Source: Eonycteris spelaea (Eukaryota; Chordata; Mammalia; Chiroptera; Pteropodidae). From it: a stretch of DNA of 64,000 nucleotides. The notes beneath the pieces are model-generated. The model saw only the letters and a list, made by a program, of their open reading frames with translations. It was not told where the DNA came from and did no database searches. Made by a program: the position numbers and the translations under genes. The stretch spans positions 62,001-126,000 of the forward strand of contig PUFA01000315.1 of NCBI GenBank assembly GCA_003508835.1, written 5' to 3'. Positions 31,990 through 44,906 of this stretch are shown here, piece by piece (the first letter of the stretch is position 1; each line of letters starts with the position of its first letter).

Positions 31990-33429
31990 ACAAAGGAAAG
32001 CAGCAAGAGAGACATAACAAAAGGGAACTACAAAACACCTAGAAACAATTAAGAGATGGTATTACTAAGACCTTAGTTGTCAATTATTAATCAACTGTAA
32101 GTGAATTCTCCAGTTAAACAGAATAGCTGGCACAGTAATTTCTTAAAAGACTAGACTATATGCTGCCTACAAGAGACATCAGCTTTAAGGATAGACACAG
32201 GCACAGAATGAAAGGAGGGAAAAAGAAATTCCAGAAGTGGAAACCAAAAGCAAGTTGGAATAGCTATACTTACGTCAGACAAAATAGACTTTAACACAAA
32301 AACAGTAATAAGTAACGAGATTATATAATGATAAAGGGGACCATCCAACAGGAGGACATAACATTTATAAATGTTTATGCACCCAACATAGCATCTTAAT
32401 ATATAAAACAAATATTAAAAACAAAGATAGAAATAGATAGCAATACACTAATAGGGTGCATCAATCCCCACTGCCATCAATGGATAATCATTCACATAAA
32501 ATCAGTATGGAAACATGGGACTTAAATTACATGTTAGATCAGGTGCACTTAATATTTACAAAGTATTGCATCCAAAGAAGCAGCAGAATGCACATTCTCA
32601 AGTCCACAGGGAAGATTTTCTAAGATGGATCACATGTTAAGCCACAAAGCAAGTGTTAATAAATTTAAGAAGTTTGAAATTGTATTAACTTTCTTTTCTG
32701 ACCATAAATGGTATGAAACTGAAATGAATTACAAGAAGAAAACTAGAAAAAGCACACATGTGGAGATTAAACGACCTGCTACTGAACAGTAGGTTAAAAA
32801 AAAAATCAAAAGACAAATCAAAAAATAACGAGACAAAATGGAAATATACCAAAACTTATGGGATGCAGCAAAAGCAGGAGGTTTATAACAATAAAAAGCC
32901 TACATACATTAATAAAAATCTTAACTATAACCTCAAGAAACAAGAAAAAAGAACAAATGAAACTCAAAGTTAGTAGAAGGAAGGAAATAACAAACCAGTA
33001 GAAATCAATGAAATAGGGACTAAAAAGAAAATAGAAAATATTAATGAAACCGTGAGCTGGAGTTTTGAAAAGATAAAGATGACAATTTGTTAGCTGGATT
33101 CATAAAGATAGGAGGACCCAAGTAAAATCAGCAATGAAAGAGGAGACATTGCAAATGATAGAGTAATACGAAGGATCATGAGAAAGTGCTGTAAACAATT
33201 CAGTGCCAACAGATTAGACAACCAAGAAAAAAAAAATGGGTAAATTGCAAGAAATATACAATCTACCAAGACTGAAGAATGAAAAAATAAAGAGTTTGAA
33301 CCAACCCATTACTAGAAAGGAGAATGAATCAGTAATGAAAACGTACCAAAAGTCCAAAACCAGATGAACTGGTAAGTTCTACCAAATTACAAAAGAAGAA
33401 TGAATACCAGTCCTTCTCAAACTCTTCCA

Positions 33430-33880
33430 ACACAAGTATTATTGAATTCAGTTTGGTAATATTTTGTTGATTTCTGCATCTGTGTTCATCCTGATAGTTG
33501 CCTGTAATTTTCTTGTAATATCCTTATCTAGTTTTGATATCAGGGTAATACTGGCCTCCTAAAATGAGTTTGGATGAGTTTCCTGCCTCTTGTGGTTTTT
33601 AGAAGGGTTTGAGAAATGGTTGGTGTTTCTAGTAATATACTGGCTTTGCCTTTGTCATATATGTCCTTTATTTTGTTGAGGTATGTTCCCTCTGTACCAA
33701 GTTGAGGGCTTTATTGCGAATGGGTGTTGAATTTTGTCAAATGCTTTTTCTGCATCTTTTGAGATAAATGATTTTTATCCTGCATTTTGCTAATGTGGTG
33801 GATGATAATGATTTTGCATATGTTGAACTGTCCTTGTATCCCTGAAATAAACCCCACTTGATTATGGTGTATAGAGAGAA
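33430..33880 (-). repeat. Antisense L1 ORF2 block inside the sense L1
   Basis: Within the sense L1 these 450 bp read as ORF2 only on the minus strand; for example the ORF at 33711-33929 contains [17 protein letters not shown]. The two halves are also out of their normal ORF2 order. This could be a nested, twin-primed L1 or an inversion with rearrangement. Confidence 0.7.
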
Positions 33881-35392
33881 CATACCTTAACATATTAAAG
33901 GCCATGTATGATAAGCCCACAGCTAACATACCCAGTGGTGAAAAACAAAGCTTTTCTACTCAGATTGTGAAAAAGATTAGAATGCCCACTCATCACTTTT
34001 ATTCAGCATAGTACTAGAAACTCTAACCACAGCAATTAGGAAAGAAAAAGAAATGGTATCTAAATCAGAAAGAAGAAGTAAACTTTTCCATTTGCAGATG
34101 ACATGATACTATATATAGAAAACCCTGAAGACTGCACCAAAAAATTGTTAAAACTAATCAACGAATTCAGTAAATATGCAGGATTCAATATAAAAGGGTT
34201 GTGTTTCTATTCAGTAATAACAAAGTATCAGAAAAAAACTCATTTACAATTACATCAAAAAGAAGAGCTAGAAATAAATTTAACAGAGGAGGTGAAAGAC
34301 CTGCACACTGAAAACTATAAAACATTGATGAAAAATATTGAAAAGACAAATGGAAAGATACTCCATGCTCGTAGAAGAATAATATTGTTAAAATGTTTCT
34401 ACAAGCAAAGCAATCTATAAATTTAATACATTTCCCATCACAATTCCCATGGTAGTTTTCACAGAAATAGAACTATCCTAAAAATTTGTATGGAATCAAA
34501 CACACCAAGTAGCCAAAACAATCATGAGAAGAACAAACCTGGAGGTATCACATTTCCTGGTTTCAAAATTTATTATAAAGTTATAGTAAACAAAACAATG
34601 TGGTAGTGGCCTAAAAACAGATCAAAGGAACAGAATGGAGATTCAAGAAATAAACCCGTGTATACATGATCAATTAATTTATGACAAAAGAGCCAAGAAT
34701 ATACAATGGATAAAGAACAGTCTCTTCAATTAATGGTGTTGGGAAAACTCAACAGCCACATGCCATAAAATGAAACCCAACCACTATCTTACACTGTAAC
34801 AAAAAATAAAATGGATTAAAGACTAATGTAAAACCTGAAACCACAAAATCAAAAGAAAACAAACCATAAACTATTTGACAATTGTTTTAGCAGGTTTTTT
34901 TGGTTGGTTGGTTTTTGTTTTTTAAGATACGTCTCGTAAGGCAAAGGCAACAAAAGCAAAAAGAAACATTAGATTACATCAAAGTAAAAAGCTTTTGCCC
35001 TGGAAAGGGAACAACACCAAAAGGTAACCTACTGAATGGGAGAAATATTTGCTAATTGTATGTGATAAGGGGTTAATATCCAAACTATGTAAAGAACCAA
35101 AGAGCACAACATCAAGTAAACAATTAGATTTAAAAATGGGCAAAGAACCTGAATAGAAATTTCTCCAAAGAAGACATAACAGATAGCCAACAGACACATG
35201 AAAAGATGTTCAATATCACCATCAAGGAAATGCAAATCAAAATCACAATGAGGCACCTGTCAGTATGACTATTCTCAAAAAGACAACAAAAGTTGGAGAA
35301 TGCAGAAAAAAGAACCTTCATGCACTGTTGATGGAATTTTAAACCGGTGCAGCCACAGTGGAAAACAGTATAGAGAATCCTCAAAAAATTAG

Positions 35393-35706
35393 CCCTTTTC
35401 TCATTTAGCAAAAAAGTGTAGCTCACTGCCAGCGTTCATTTAACATCACTCATAGGGATGCTGTGTTTTCTAGGATTTGACATTTTCAGCAATCAAACTA
35501 CTAAAAACGGTGGTATAAGTAGAATGATTTCATTTGTTTCCAAAGATTATGGATATACTAGAGCAATGTGAAAAATAATAAAAGTCAGATATTTCATGGC
35601 AAACTTTGGGGGTAAGGTTAGCACTGTAATCTGCGTGTTATCTAGGGGTAAATGCTGTAGCTGCAAGTGCTGCGGGTGAGTATTCTCTAGGCAAACGGGA
35701 AAAGGG
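35393..35706. mobile_element. piggyBac-like MITE, 314 bp, inserted in L1
   Basis: Interrupts the L1 between 'cctcaaaaaa' and 'aaatagaac', which are adjacent in an intact L1. It begins CCCTTTTCTCATTT and ends with GGGAAAAGGG. The ends are imperfect inverted repeats: 8 of the first 8 and about 13 of 16 bases match, with the differences all transitions. The flanks are TTAG on the left (one change from TTAA) and TTAA on the right, as expected of a TTAA-targeting piggyBac element. There is no transposase ORF. It is younger than its L1 host. Confidence 0.8.
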
Positions 35707-36489
35707 TTAAAAATAGAACTAACATGATCTAAAAATTCCACTTCAAGGTACTTTACAAAGAAATCAAAAACACTAATTCAGAAAGGTATATGCACCCCTA
35801 TGTTCACTGCAGCATTATTTACAATGGCTAAGATGTGAAAGCAGCCTAGGTGTCCACTGATGAAGGACTTTATAAAGATGTGGTAGTGTGTGTATGTATA
35901 TATGATGGAATATTACTCAACTATAATAAAAGCAATGAAATCTTGCCATTTGCAACAACATGGATGGACCTAGAGGGTATTACACTAAGTGAAATCAGAG
36001 AAAGACAAATACCATATGATTTCACTTAAATGTGGAATCTGAACAAAACAAATGATGAACAAAATGGAAACAAATTCATAGATAAAAGGAACAACTGATG
36101 GTTGTTAGAGGGAAAGATGGGTAGGGGATAGACAAAAAGTAAAAGGAATAAAGGAGTTAACAAGTACAAATTATCAGTTATAAAATAATTTATGGGGATG
36201 TAATGTATAGCATAGGGATATAGTAAATAATATTGTAATAACTATGATGGCGTGGTTACTTATGGTTATCACTTTGTAAGGTATATAAATATCTAATCAT
36301 GATGTACAGCTGAAACTAATGTCAACTTAATTTTAAAAAATTTAATGCCATGCCAAGCAATGTAAAAAAAAAAAAAAAGCTAAAGTTATTACAATTTGGT
36401 AACAAATTCACAGCATAGAAATAATTTGACCCTAAAAATATAAATGGGCCAAGGAGTAAAAGAATGAAAACTCCATAGGCAAATAAAGA

Positions 36490-37430
36490 TAAACTGCTAT
36501 CAACAGAATAAAGATTATTTTATCTATGAGATGTCTTATTTAAACCTCATGGTAACCACAAAGCAAAAATCTAAAGCAGAGACACAAAATATTCAAAAGG
36601 AGAAGACCAAAAAAATCATTGAAAATCACCAACTTACAAAGGTAGACAAAAGTAAAAAGAAAGAATGGAGAGAGAAAATAATTAGAAGGCAAAAAGGTAA
36701 AATGGCAGTAGTTAAGTCCTTACATATAATTACCCTAACTAAATAGATTGAACTCACCAATCAAAAGGCACAGAGTGGCTGGATGGATTTAAAAAAAAAG
36801 AAGACCCAACTATATTTTGCCTGCAGGAGACTTTTTTCAACTCTAAAGACACACATCTAAGTGAAGGAAGGGAAGATGATATTCCAAGCAAGCAGAAAGC
36901 AAAATAAATCAAGCATAACCATATCAGACAAAATAGACTTAAAGCCAAAAATGGTAACAAGGGACAAAGAAGGTCATTATGTAATGAAGCCAATACATGA
37001 AGATAAAACAATAATATATGCTTCCGACACCCAAGCACGGAAATGTATTAAGTAAATATGATAGATCTTAAAGGAGAAATTGATAACAATACAATAACAG
37101 TAAGACACTTCAATATCTCATTATCAGCAATGGCTGTATTATCCAGACAAAATCAACAAAGAACATTTTGATAATTGCCAGATGGGAGGGGTTTAGGGGA
37201 ATGAATAAAAATAGTGAAGGGATTAAAAAGTTAGTTACAAAGTCAAGTGGATGTGAAGTACGGCATATAGAATATAGTCAATAATAAGGTAATAGGTACA
37301 TAAAGTACCAGATGGGTATTAATCAGAGGGATCACTTCGTAAATTACATGAATACCTAACCACTATGCTATACACCTGAAACAAATATAAAATAGTGACT
37401 GTCAACTAACCGAAAAAAAAAATTTTTTTT
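36490..37430 (+). mobile_element. LINE L1, sense, internally deleted
   Basis: An ORF2 5' segment (36530-37140, with 'cagacaaaatagacttaaag') joins abruptly near 37150 to the L1 3' end ('ctatgctatacacctgaaac' near 37360-37382) and a short A-run at 37412-37422. ORFs at 36531-37055 are remnants of it. Confidence 0.75.
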
Positions 37431-38689
37431 AAATACCTCAGCAATTCATCTCTCAAGTAAGACACCAATACAAAATTCAATAACATGATATACCAAAAGG
37501 CTTAAATCTAACTCACTATATCAGAGCTTTAGAAATTAAATCTGATCTGTATTATCTACAACAGTAAATTCAAAATGCAGAAAAAATAACCTGTTTTACT
37601 ATAAAGATTAAATAAATCTTAGAATTCATTTTGTTGATGTTTTATATTTAGAAAATTTAGAAGAAGCTTAAAAGAGAAATGTCTTCTACTTCCTCATCAA
37701 TATTTACAATTATCTTCCCTGAGGATAGAAGCCATGGTTTTCTTATGTTCTACTTTTTTCAGAATCTACTACATAAGTGTATAATGTATATTCTAATCAA
37801 CAAGCAGAAGTGTACTATCTTGTTAAGTTTGTTTTAAAATTAATTTTACAGTAATTCAATTGTGATAAAAATTGTTGGGTAGAAGTTATAATTATTTTGT
37901 GCTTTAAAAATTGTAGCTAGTCTAGAAGTTTAATTAGCAGTCCTTAATGCTTAGGGGGTATTGTAGTAGATATCACAGGAACTTTTTTAGAAGTTAGTAA
38001 TTTTTATTTTACACAACATAAATTTAGCTATCAAGAAAACACCAATTCCTTTGAAAGGAATTTTCTCAAAGAATTTTTATAACTTCATATTTTTCTCTCT
38101 CCAAAAGTGCCTATGATAGACGTCTCTGAAGGCTTTTAATCAGAAACATCAGGCACCAGTAGATGGCAGTGAAAAGTAAGCAGACAATAGATATTTCACT
38201 ACTCAGAAAATGCTGTTTCTACCTCAGTAACATGAGAATTAGCACAGCCTGGTTTGCCTTTGTTTTTCACTAAAAAGATCTTGAATATCAGTCACATACA
38301 TTTGACAATGAGAAATTACAAAGAAACTAACATTGTATTAAGTGCAAAGTTTGTAATCTAGTATAGCAAATAAAGAAATATTCAAATGTGTGAATGACAT
38401 GAAAGAGTAAATTCAAGAAAGTCATATAGGCACATATACTGCTGTAGACATATAAACATACATACATGTATTGAGGCTTGACTTTATGCAGATCACTTTC
38501 ATTCATGAAAAATGGTGCCTACATAACTTAGTATACATGGATTGCTACTAAGAAATCATAAAAAGTTATTAAATCTTGCTGATATCTTTTTATTCAAAAG
38601 TCTCCTCAGATTTTTGGTGTTTTTAGTACTGCTTTAATTATGAAATAAGAGACCCATTATTTGGTTTAAAAAACAAAAAAACAAAAACC
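37431..38689. other. Intergenic stretch without recognised feature
   Basis: AT-rich. No repeat or gene was identified. Confidence 0.4.
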
Positions 38690-38880
38690 TCTCAGGTCTA
38701 AACAATGGATTTCCAAGATTCTAGCCCTGGTTCAACTACTTACTAACTCCGAGTTTGGGCAAACTGCTTTACTTTATCTCTCTGTACCCTGATGACCTCA
38801 TTTGCTAAATGGTAAAAGTATCTCTTCTACCTACTTTGTCAGGTATTCATCTAGATAAAATGAGATAATGTGTTCTTTTT
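38690..38880 (+). repeat. MIR, sense
   Basis: Near-complete MIR order: 'tagccctggttcaactactt', 'gagtttgggcaaactgcttt', 'ctctctgtaccctgatgacc', then 'aaatgagataatgtg'. Confidence 0.85.
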
Positions 38881-39079
38881 AAAAAGCAAATATACGCAAA
38901 AAAATAAAAAGAAATTTTGTAAGGAAAAGGCATGGCTTCTTAATGAAAAAAAAAATGGCAAGAGACAAAAAAAAGGAGGGAAGGGTAACCTATAAATTAA
39001 AAGAGAAATTAAAAAGAGGCTTTGAATCATACAAGCCAAAGGCAATGTGTGAACTTTTAGATTTTGATTTGAACAAATA

Positions 39080-39460
39080 ATCTAAAAAAAAAAAATTATG
39101 AAGCATCTGGGAATATTTAGAATACTGACTGGATATTTGATGTTAAGTATTGCTTGGGGAGGGGAAATTTTGTTTAGGCGAGCTAATGATATTTACAAAC
39201 GATGATAATGTCTGGGATTTGCTTTAAGATAATCCAATGACCAGGATATGTGTGTGGTAGGGGGGAGAGAAAAAAAGTGAGAGAGGGAGAGGGAGAAAAT
39301 AATAGAAATAATTTAGAGGTGGTTATTAAATGAAACAAGACTGACTATATCTTGTTAGGTATTGAAGCTGAATAATGGATAAATAAGAGTTGATTATACT
39401 ATTCTGTTTTTTATATTGGAAAATTTCTGTAATAAATTTTTAAATTTTAAAAAGCAAAAT
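39080..39460 (+). repeat. Unnamed dispersed repeat, copy 2
   Basis: Same family as the copy near 11880-12240: a 'ctgggatttgctttaagata' core, a purine-rich stretch, a 'ttgaagctgaataatggata' region, then 'atactattctgttttttata' and an A-rich end. Confidence 0.5.
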
Positions 39461-41538
39461 GTTTTTCTAAGATTGAAATTTTTTTGCAGAACTCCAAGTG
39501 ACAAATTTATAATCATCTGTCAGAAAAGTTAGTATACTGAATTAGGAGAGGTAGGAAAATTACAGAAAAAAAAAAATGGAATTGGTTGGCACTAAGTAGG
39601 ACTACTTTGGAAGAGAATATGTGCAGTTCATTTTCTTGTCATTACTCACTCCCAACTTGGAACCAGCGAGCCATTTTACTATTTAGAGCTTATGTAATTG
39701 ACTCAAGTTATCAGGATGCTGGAAAATTATGACCGTGTTTCCTCACTCAGGTCATCAGACCTAATTCCCAAACAGAAAGGCTTGAATAGAGATCATCTAG
39801 TCAGACCAGACTAACAAAAGGAAAGACTGATAATACACAGAGGACTCGCCATCTTCTGCAAAGGCTGTATGACTGAATCTGCCTGAAGGGGCAGGTTACA
39901 ACATGTTTCTAAAGTGACCTCTGTTGTTCCCAAGGGCCAGTCCCTTGAATGACAGCACCTAGCCCTTGCCCTTGATGGATACCACAGCTTCCAATAGCCA
40001 ACAGTCAGTGGTCACTCTTCTCAGGAGTGTTCTTTCCTGGACTGAATTTCTTTCCTACCATGGGTTCATCAATCTCTTACTTTCTCTGCAGCTAAACAGC
40101 CTAATGTTATTCCCTCAGTACTGCTTTTGATAGAAAAATTTGTGTTTATAAAAAAAAAAGGGGGGGGGCTTTTTCGTATAAACTCTTTAAGAGAATTTTG
40201 TACATTGGTAGCATCTTTACCAGATGATTCTGAAGACCTCCGAATAATATTACTCATTTAAGACAGATGTATGGTAAATCCAAGACACTATAAATACAAA
40301 AGTAAATAGTTATATAGAATGGACTCACGTGGATTCTGGTCTGGAATACGTGTATACCCTCATCTCTCTGTTCCTTCCTTCCGTGTTCTAAGGCAGAGCA
40401 CAGACTTTCCCTTGGTTCAGATGTGCTTCCATGTTCCTAAGAGTTCAGTCTTCTTTACCCTCGCCTCTTTTACTAGGTAGAACCCATCATTCCTCTTGAT
40501 GTTACCTTAATTCAATTCTCTAGGGAACCTAAGAATAACTCCGAAGATGCTTTTCATGTCTCAGCCATGAGCTATATATACATATCGGGCCTAGAAACAT
40601 TCTAGGTAACCCAAGTGCCACAAGTGGGAGGCGCAAATTAAGTCCTAAAAAGTTTCCTAGCTTTCAAGAAGGAAACTCTTGGTTTGAGAGTAGAAATTTG
40701 GGAAGGATTCAAGCACCTAAGTTTTGCTGTAGTATTGTGTTCAAGTTTCACAAGTCTATGAATAATTATTTTTAGAGACCTTGAAAAGAAAGTGCTACTC
40801 AATTCAAGAGATGAGAGAGAGCCCCAAAGGAAATAGTGGGAGTGAAGAGGTCAAATGAGTAGGAGCTCTGCAACGGAGACCAATGGTTCGGAAGTCTGCT
40901 TGAATGCATTAGTGATAGTGGTAATTTGTCTACTTTTGCAATACAGAAAATTAGACTGAGGTGGTAATTGATGCACATGGTAGAATTTAATTTGAAACAA
41001 AATTATCCCCCCAAATATCTCATCCTTTAAACCCAAACTTTGTCTTTGCTGACTTCTTTACTCCACTCACATTGATTTCTGAATTTCTAAAAGTATCTCA
41101 CTCTCTATCACATAACTTAACTTTGTTCTTATAAGAAAGCAAACTGTTATTCATCTCCAATTATTTCATATATTGTCTAACAAAGTAGATTTTTAGGTCT
41201 TCAAGAGCAAAAGAAATTTAATACTTATAACTTCAAGAGTTGAAGTATTTTAGGGTGCTAAACAGTTGATAGCTTATTCGTTTAGTTTGCATGACTTTCT
41301 GCGTGTGAAATTTGAGAAGTTTGCAAAGTAAATACTTTAGCTTTATAAAACTGAACATATGTGTTTAAATGTGTTTAAATCTGCTATGTAAAATGACAAA
41401 AATAAAAGCCATGTTTTCCCTTTTGCTAAAATAAATTACAACAGTAATAATTGTGCCTCCCAGCACCAAAATCAGATAACCTCAGTTGTTTACTATATCA
41501 GTTACATTGCCTGCTAAGCTGACTTAGTTGGGTTTTTT
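39461..41538. other. Intergenic stretch without recognised gene
   Basis: No repeat family was recognised. There is an A-run followed by a G-run at about 40150-40168. Short ORFs have no known domain. Confidence 0.4.
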
Positions 41539-41559
41539 GGGGGGGGGGGGGGGCGGGGA
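41539..41559 (+). repeat. Poly-G run
   Basis: Fifteen consecutive Gs, then C and GGGG. Guanine-quadruplex prone and a common place for read-length error. Confidence 0.8.
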
Positions 41560-42589
41560 GGATTGTCTGTGCTTTAGTCTCTATCTTCTTCTAAGTAACC
41601 ATATTCCCTTCTCCCCTCTTGTCTATCTTTACTCTTTCTCCTTTTGTTTACTATCCTGATATTAAACTTGTTAACTTATTTTCAAGTAAATATTTGTTAA
41701 CATTCTTCACTTGAGAAAAAATGTACACTATATAAATCCAGTGGATAAATACCCACACACAGGTGTATGCTACATGAAATGTGTTCTCTCACAAGTAAGC
41801 CAATTCATCCACTACGAGATCAGCCATAAAAAGTGAACCCAGACAGCAATTCTCCAATTAAACTCTGGAATATAATTTTCAGTTCTAAACCATAACTAGT
41901 TGGCAACAAAAGCTGGCATGCCTTGGTGTGAAAAGCTTTAGCATAAAAACTCCACCCACCCTCAAGAGTTAGAATTTAAAAAAGAAATGTATTCATGTGC
42001 TATTTATACACAGTATTTTTGAACACTATTTTGGCCAAATTAGTATCATTTAGGTTATTTACCATATTTTGCAATTACAAATAATGCTGCAGTGCAAACT
42101 TTGTGTATATGTATTTTCATATTGTTGAGGTGTATCTTAAGTGTAGATATCCTGAAATAGGATTGCTAGGCAAAAGATAAGTGCAAAAATGGTTTTGTTA
42201 TATATTGAGTCAACCATTTTATTAACTTCTATTTTTTTAGTTCTCCCTCAGATATTTAAGTAATTTGCTTATAGCGCTTTTAAAATGTATTAATTTAGAA
42301 ATTGACATTTGATTTCCTGTTATGACAGATGAGGATTTAGCATACTTGGATCTTTCTCCCCCTCCTTCCCAATGTAGTTTTATCGCTGCTCTCCAGCATT
42401 GTCGCTTAGGAGTACCTGGGGAAAAGAAACTTTAGCTTCCATAATTTCCCCTAGCCCCCTCTTGAAATAAACACAAATAGTGAGCTTGCAAGCAGTGCAG
42501 CTTTCAGACAAGTTCCCCAAATGACTTTAATAGATGACACCCACCACCACCATATAATCCACATATTCCTTTACAGATCTTTGCCTGGA
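41560..42589. other. Intergenic stretch, old L1 trace
   Basis: Near 42050-42190 an antisense L1-like piece is recognisable ('acaaataatgctgcagtgca', 'aggattgctaggcaaaagat'). The remainder is unassigned. Confidence 0.45.
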
Positions 42590-43050
42590 AGGCAAATATG
42601 TACATACAAGACTTGCACATGAATGTTCATAGCTTCATTACATAATTACCCCAAACTAGAAACAACCTAAATGTCCTTCAATAGCTGAATGGGCACACAA
42701 TCTATAGTACATCCATACAAACGAATTCTTTTCAATGATTAAATTCTTTTCAATATTTCTTTTCAATGAAATATTGATACATGCATCAACGTGGGTGAAT
42801 CTCCAAATATGCCAAAAGGAAAAAATGGTGCACACTTTATCATTCCACTTATATAAAACTCTAAAAATATAAGTTAATCTAGTAATAGATCGGGGTTGGA
42901 TAGGGAAGATAGTGGGTAGCTGGAGAGAACTTACAGAGGAACACGTAGAAAGTTGTATATATATATATTTCAAAACATCAAACTGTACAATTTATTTACA
43001 ACTTATTATGTGGCAATTTTATCTCAAGCTTTAAAAATAAATAAAATGTA
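42590..43050 (+). repeat. LINE L1 3' end, sense
   Basis: Shows the older L1M 3' order: 'aactagaaacaacctaaatg', 'catcaacgtgggtgaatctc', then 'tgtggcaattttatctcaag' and an A-rich end. The ORF at 42656-42973 is its antisense shadow. Confidence 0.75.
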
Positions 43051-43244
43051 AATAGTATAAAAGTGTTATTGTGAAAGATAGAGAAAAGCTGAGGAATTAT
43101 ACCAGAATAAAGGAATTAAAAGGACTGACAAATAAATACAATACTTGATCCTGAACTGGATCTTGAACTAAAAGAGAACAAATATTCTAAAGGGCATTAT
43201 TGGAACAATTGATGAAACTGGAGTATGAACTTTAGATTTAATAA

Positions 43245-43276
43245 AATATTGAATGAATGAATGAATGAATGAATGG
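43245..43276. repeat. (GAAT)n microsatellite
   Basis: About seven tandem tgaa units. Confidence 0.85.
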
Positions 43277-43309
43277 TAAGCTTCCTAAATTTGATAGTTG
43301 AATTGTGGT

Positions 43310-43420
43310 TATGTAAAAGAATATTCAAGTTGTACTTAGAAACTACATACTGAAGTATTTAAGGGTAAAGTTTTATGATGTAAAACTTTAATGCTTTAAA
43401 AAATTTGTGTGTGAGTGTGT
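43310..43420 (+). repeat. Partial relative of the unnamed dispersed repeat
   Basis: The piece 'aactacatactgaagtattt' with the preceding 'gtggttatgtaaaag' resembles an internal part of the same family as the 11880 and 39080 copies. This is a weak call based on general recollection of the family, not on direct overlap between the copies. Confidence 0.35.
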
Positions 43421-43666
43421 GTAGAATGAGAGAATGATAAAGCTAATGTGGCAAAATATTAGGACTTGGTGCATCTGGGTAAAATGTAAAACAATTTTTA
43501 AGTGATAGGCTCTAGCAAGTTACCAGGAAGGGAGAGAGCTGGTACAAAGATTGATACTTTTTTGATTAAGCTCCTATATACTATTTTAGAGTCGTGTCTG
43601 CATGTTTATTACTTAGGTTTTATTTTTAAGTTTAAAAAATTTCAGGAGTCCCTTATTGAGATATAT

Positions 43667-44100
43667 TTAATCATCAAGGTAGGTATTTGGTTGCACCTGC
43701 TTTAAGAATTCCAGAGTGAAATTCTCTATGGGAACTTTACCTTTGCAGTCATTTTGGCTCCATACATTTTTGGTGATCAAGGCACCAGGTTCTATTTCAT
43801 TGAATATGGTCCTGTACAGAGTGTGTGGCCCCTCTGTAAGCGTCATATCCTTGCATTTCCTCAATTTTTCACAAGAAAAAATCAATCCATCCCTCACGAG
43901 TTTCAGTTGGCTGCTAAAGCTAAAACTCTACACTTAACCAACAGCATAGAAGAGTGGTACTCCAGGCCCTGGTCAGGAAATAACCTCAAATTCACTAACA
44001 CTCAAAGTTTTACAAAAGCTCAATTGAGAGGAATGATAATTATGGACAGTGGCCTGCAGGATCTACAGTCCATTCTTCCCTCTAAATAGCCTAAAATGTT
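43667..44100. other. Unassigned ORF cluster, both strands
   Basis: Open frames overlap here on both strands: 43667-43897 (minus, 76 aa) and 43754-44089 (plus, 111 aa). I recognise no domain in either. There is no clear start context, splice site or A-tail. It could be a decayed retrotransposed gene, an old ERV or repeat piece, or chance. Confidence 0.25.
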
Positions 44101-44559
44101 TTCCTAAATGAAGCCCGACCAGCAGAGATCCACAAACCTGACCACAACTTCTGAAATCCCCACTCCTACAGAATTGCCTTTTACTGAATTTGGCTTTAGT
44201 GCTGGTTATACATTATGACACAGTGAAGGATGTTGTAAGAAACAGCCCTATGAAAATCTGTCAGCCTTGCTGGAGAATAGTGTCCACTTCATTACATAGT
44301 GACTTCTTTGTGAGAATTTACAAGAGAATTTTCTTCCTGGTCTCCCAACCAGAAATAATTATGCTACTCTTGAGCAACTCACTTGTTTTTATCTCCTAAA
44401 CACTGTGAATCATGTAACTGATCATTTTTCCCTCTCGATTTTCTCTGCCAAAATCTTAGAGGTAAATTTGTGGTCAGTCTCTAGCAGGACTGCAGGACCT
44501 TACAATTTCTACTTTGTGTATTAACCTTATTTCCAGCTTTATTGTTGAATCGGAAAAGC
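44101..44559. other. Intergenic stretch without recognised feature
   Basis: The ORF at 44190-44399 (69 aa) has no known domain. Confidence 0.4.
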
Positions 44560-44770
44560 ATGGCGGAGGCAGAGTGCTCAGTTTGAGCCCCAGAGCTCTA
44601 CCACGTACTATTTGTATGGTCTCAATCACTTTTCCATGCCTCAGTTAGTTACCTCATCTGCAAAACGGATAGAATAATAGTACTAATGTGTTGTCAGGAT
44701 TAAATGCATTCATTAAATGCATTCACTGTACTTTGAACAGTGCCTACCACCTAGCAAATGGTCATTGTTC
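44560..44770 (+). repeat. MIR, sense
   Basis: MIR order: 'ccatgcctcagttagttacc', 'tcatctgcaaaacggataga', 'gttgtcaggattaaatgcat', 'gaacagtgcctaccacctag'. Confidence 0.88.
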
Positions 44771-44865
44771 AGGCATTATTATTATTATTTCACATTTCCT
44801 GCTCTTACTTTTCCTTTATATTAATTTCTTCCACCAATTTTTAATGTAATTTTTATTGTTTATGT

Positions 44866-44873
44866 GCATGTGT

Positions 44874-44905
<32 letters not shown>

Positions 44906-44906
44906 A
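44866..44906. repeat. (TG)n microsatellite
   Basis: About 18 TG units. The minus-strand ORF at 44816-45058 runs through it and is not a gene. Confidence 0.9.

Larger units (their letters stand above)
31990..36378 (+). mobile_element. LINE L1, sense, rearranged, ending in an A-tail
   Basis: Sense ORF2 endonuclease at about 32000-32750 and 'gggatgcagcaaaagcagg' at 32861, reverse transcriptase after 33885, then the ORF2 C-terminus at 34430-35390. The 3' end near 35711-36330 ('acaacatggatggacctaga', 'tgatgtacagctgaaacta') is followed by an A-run near 36364-36378. All frames are broken. Two oddities are listed separately: an antisense block at 33430-33880 and a DNA transposon at 35393-35706. Confidence 0.85.
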
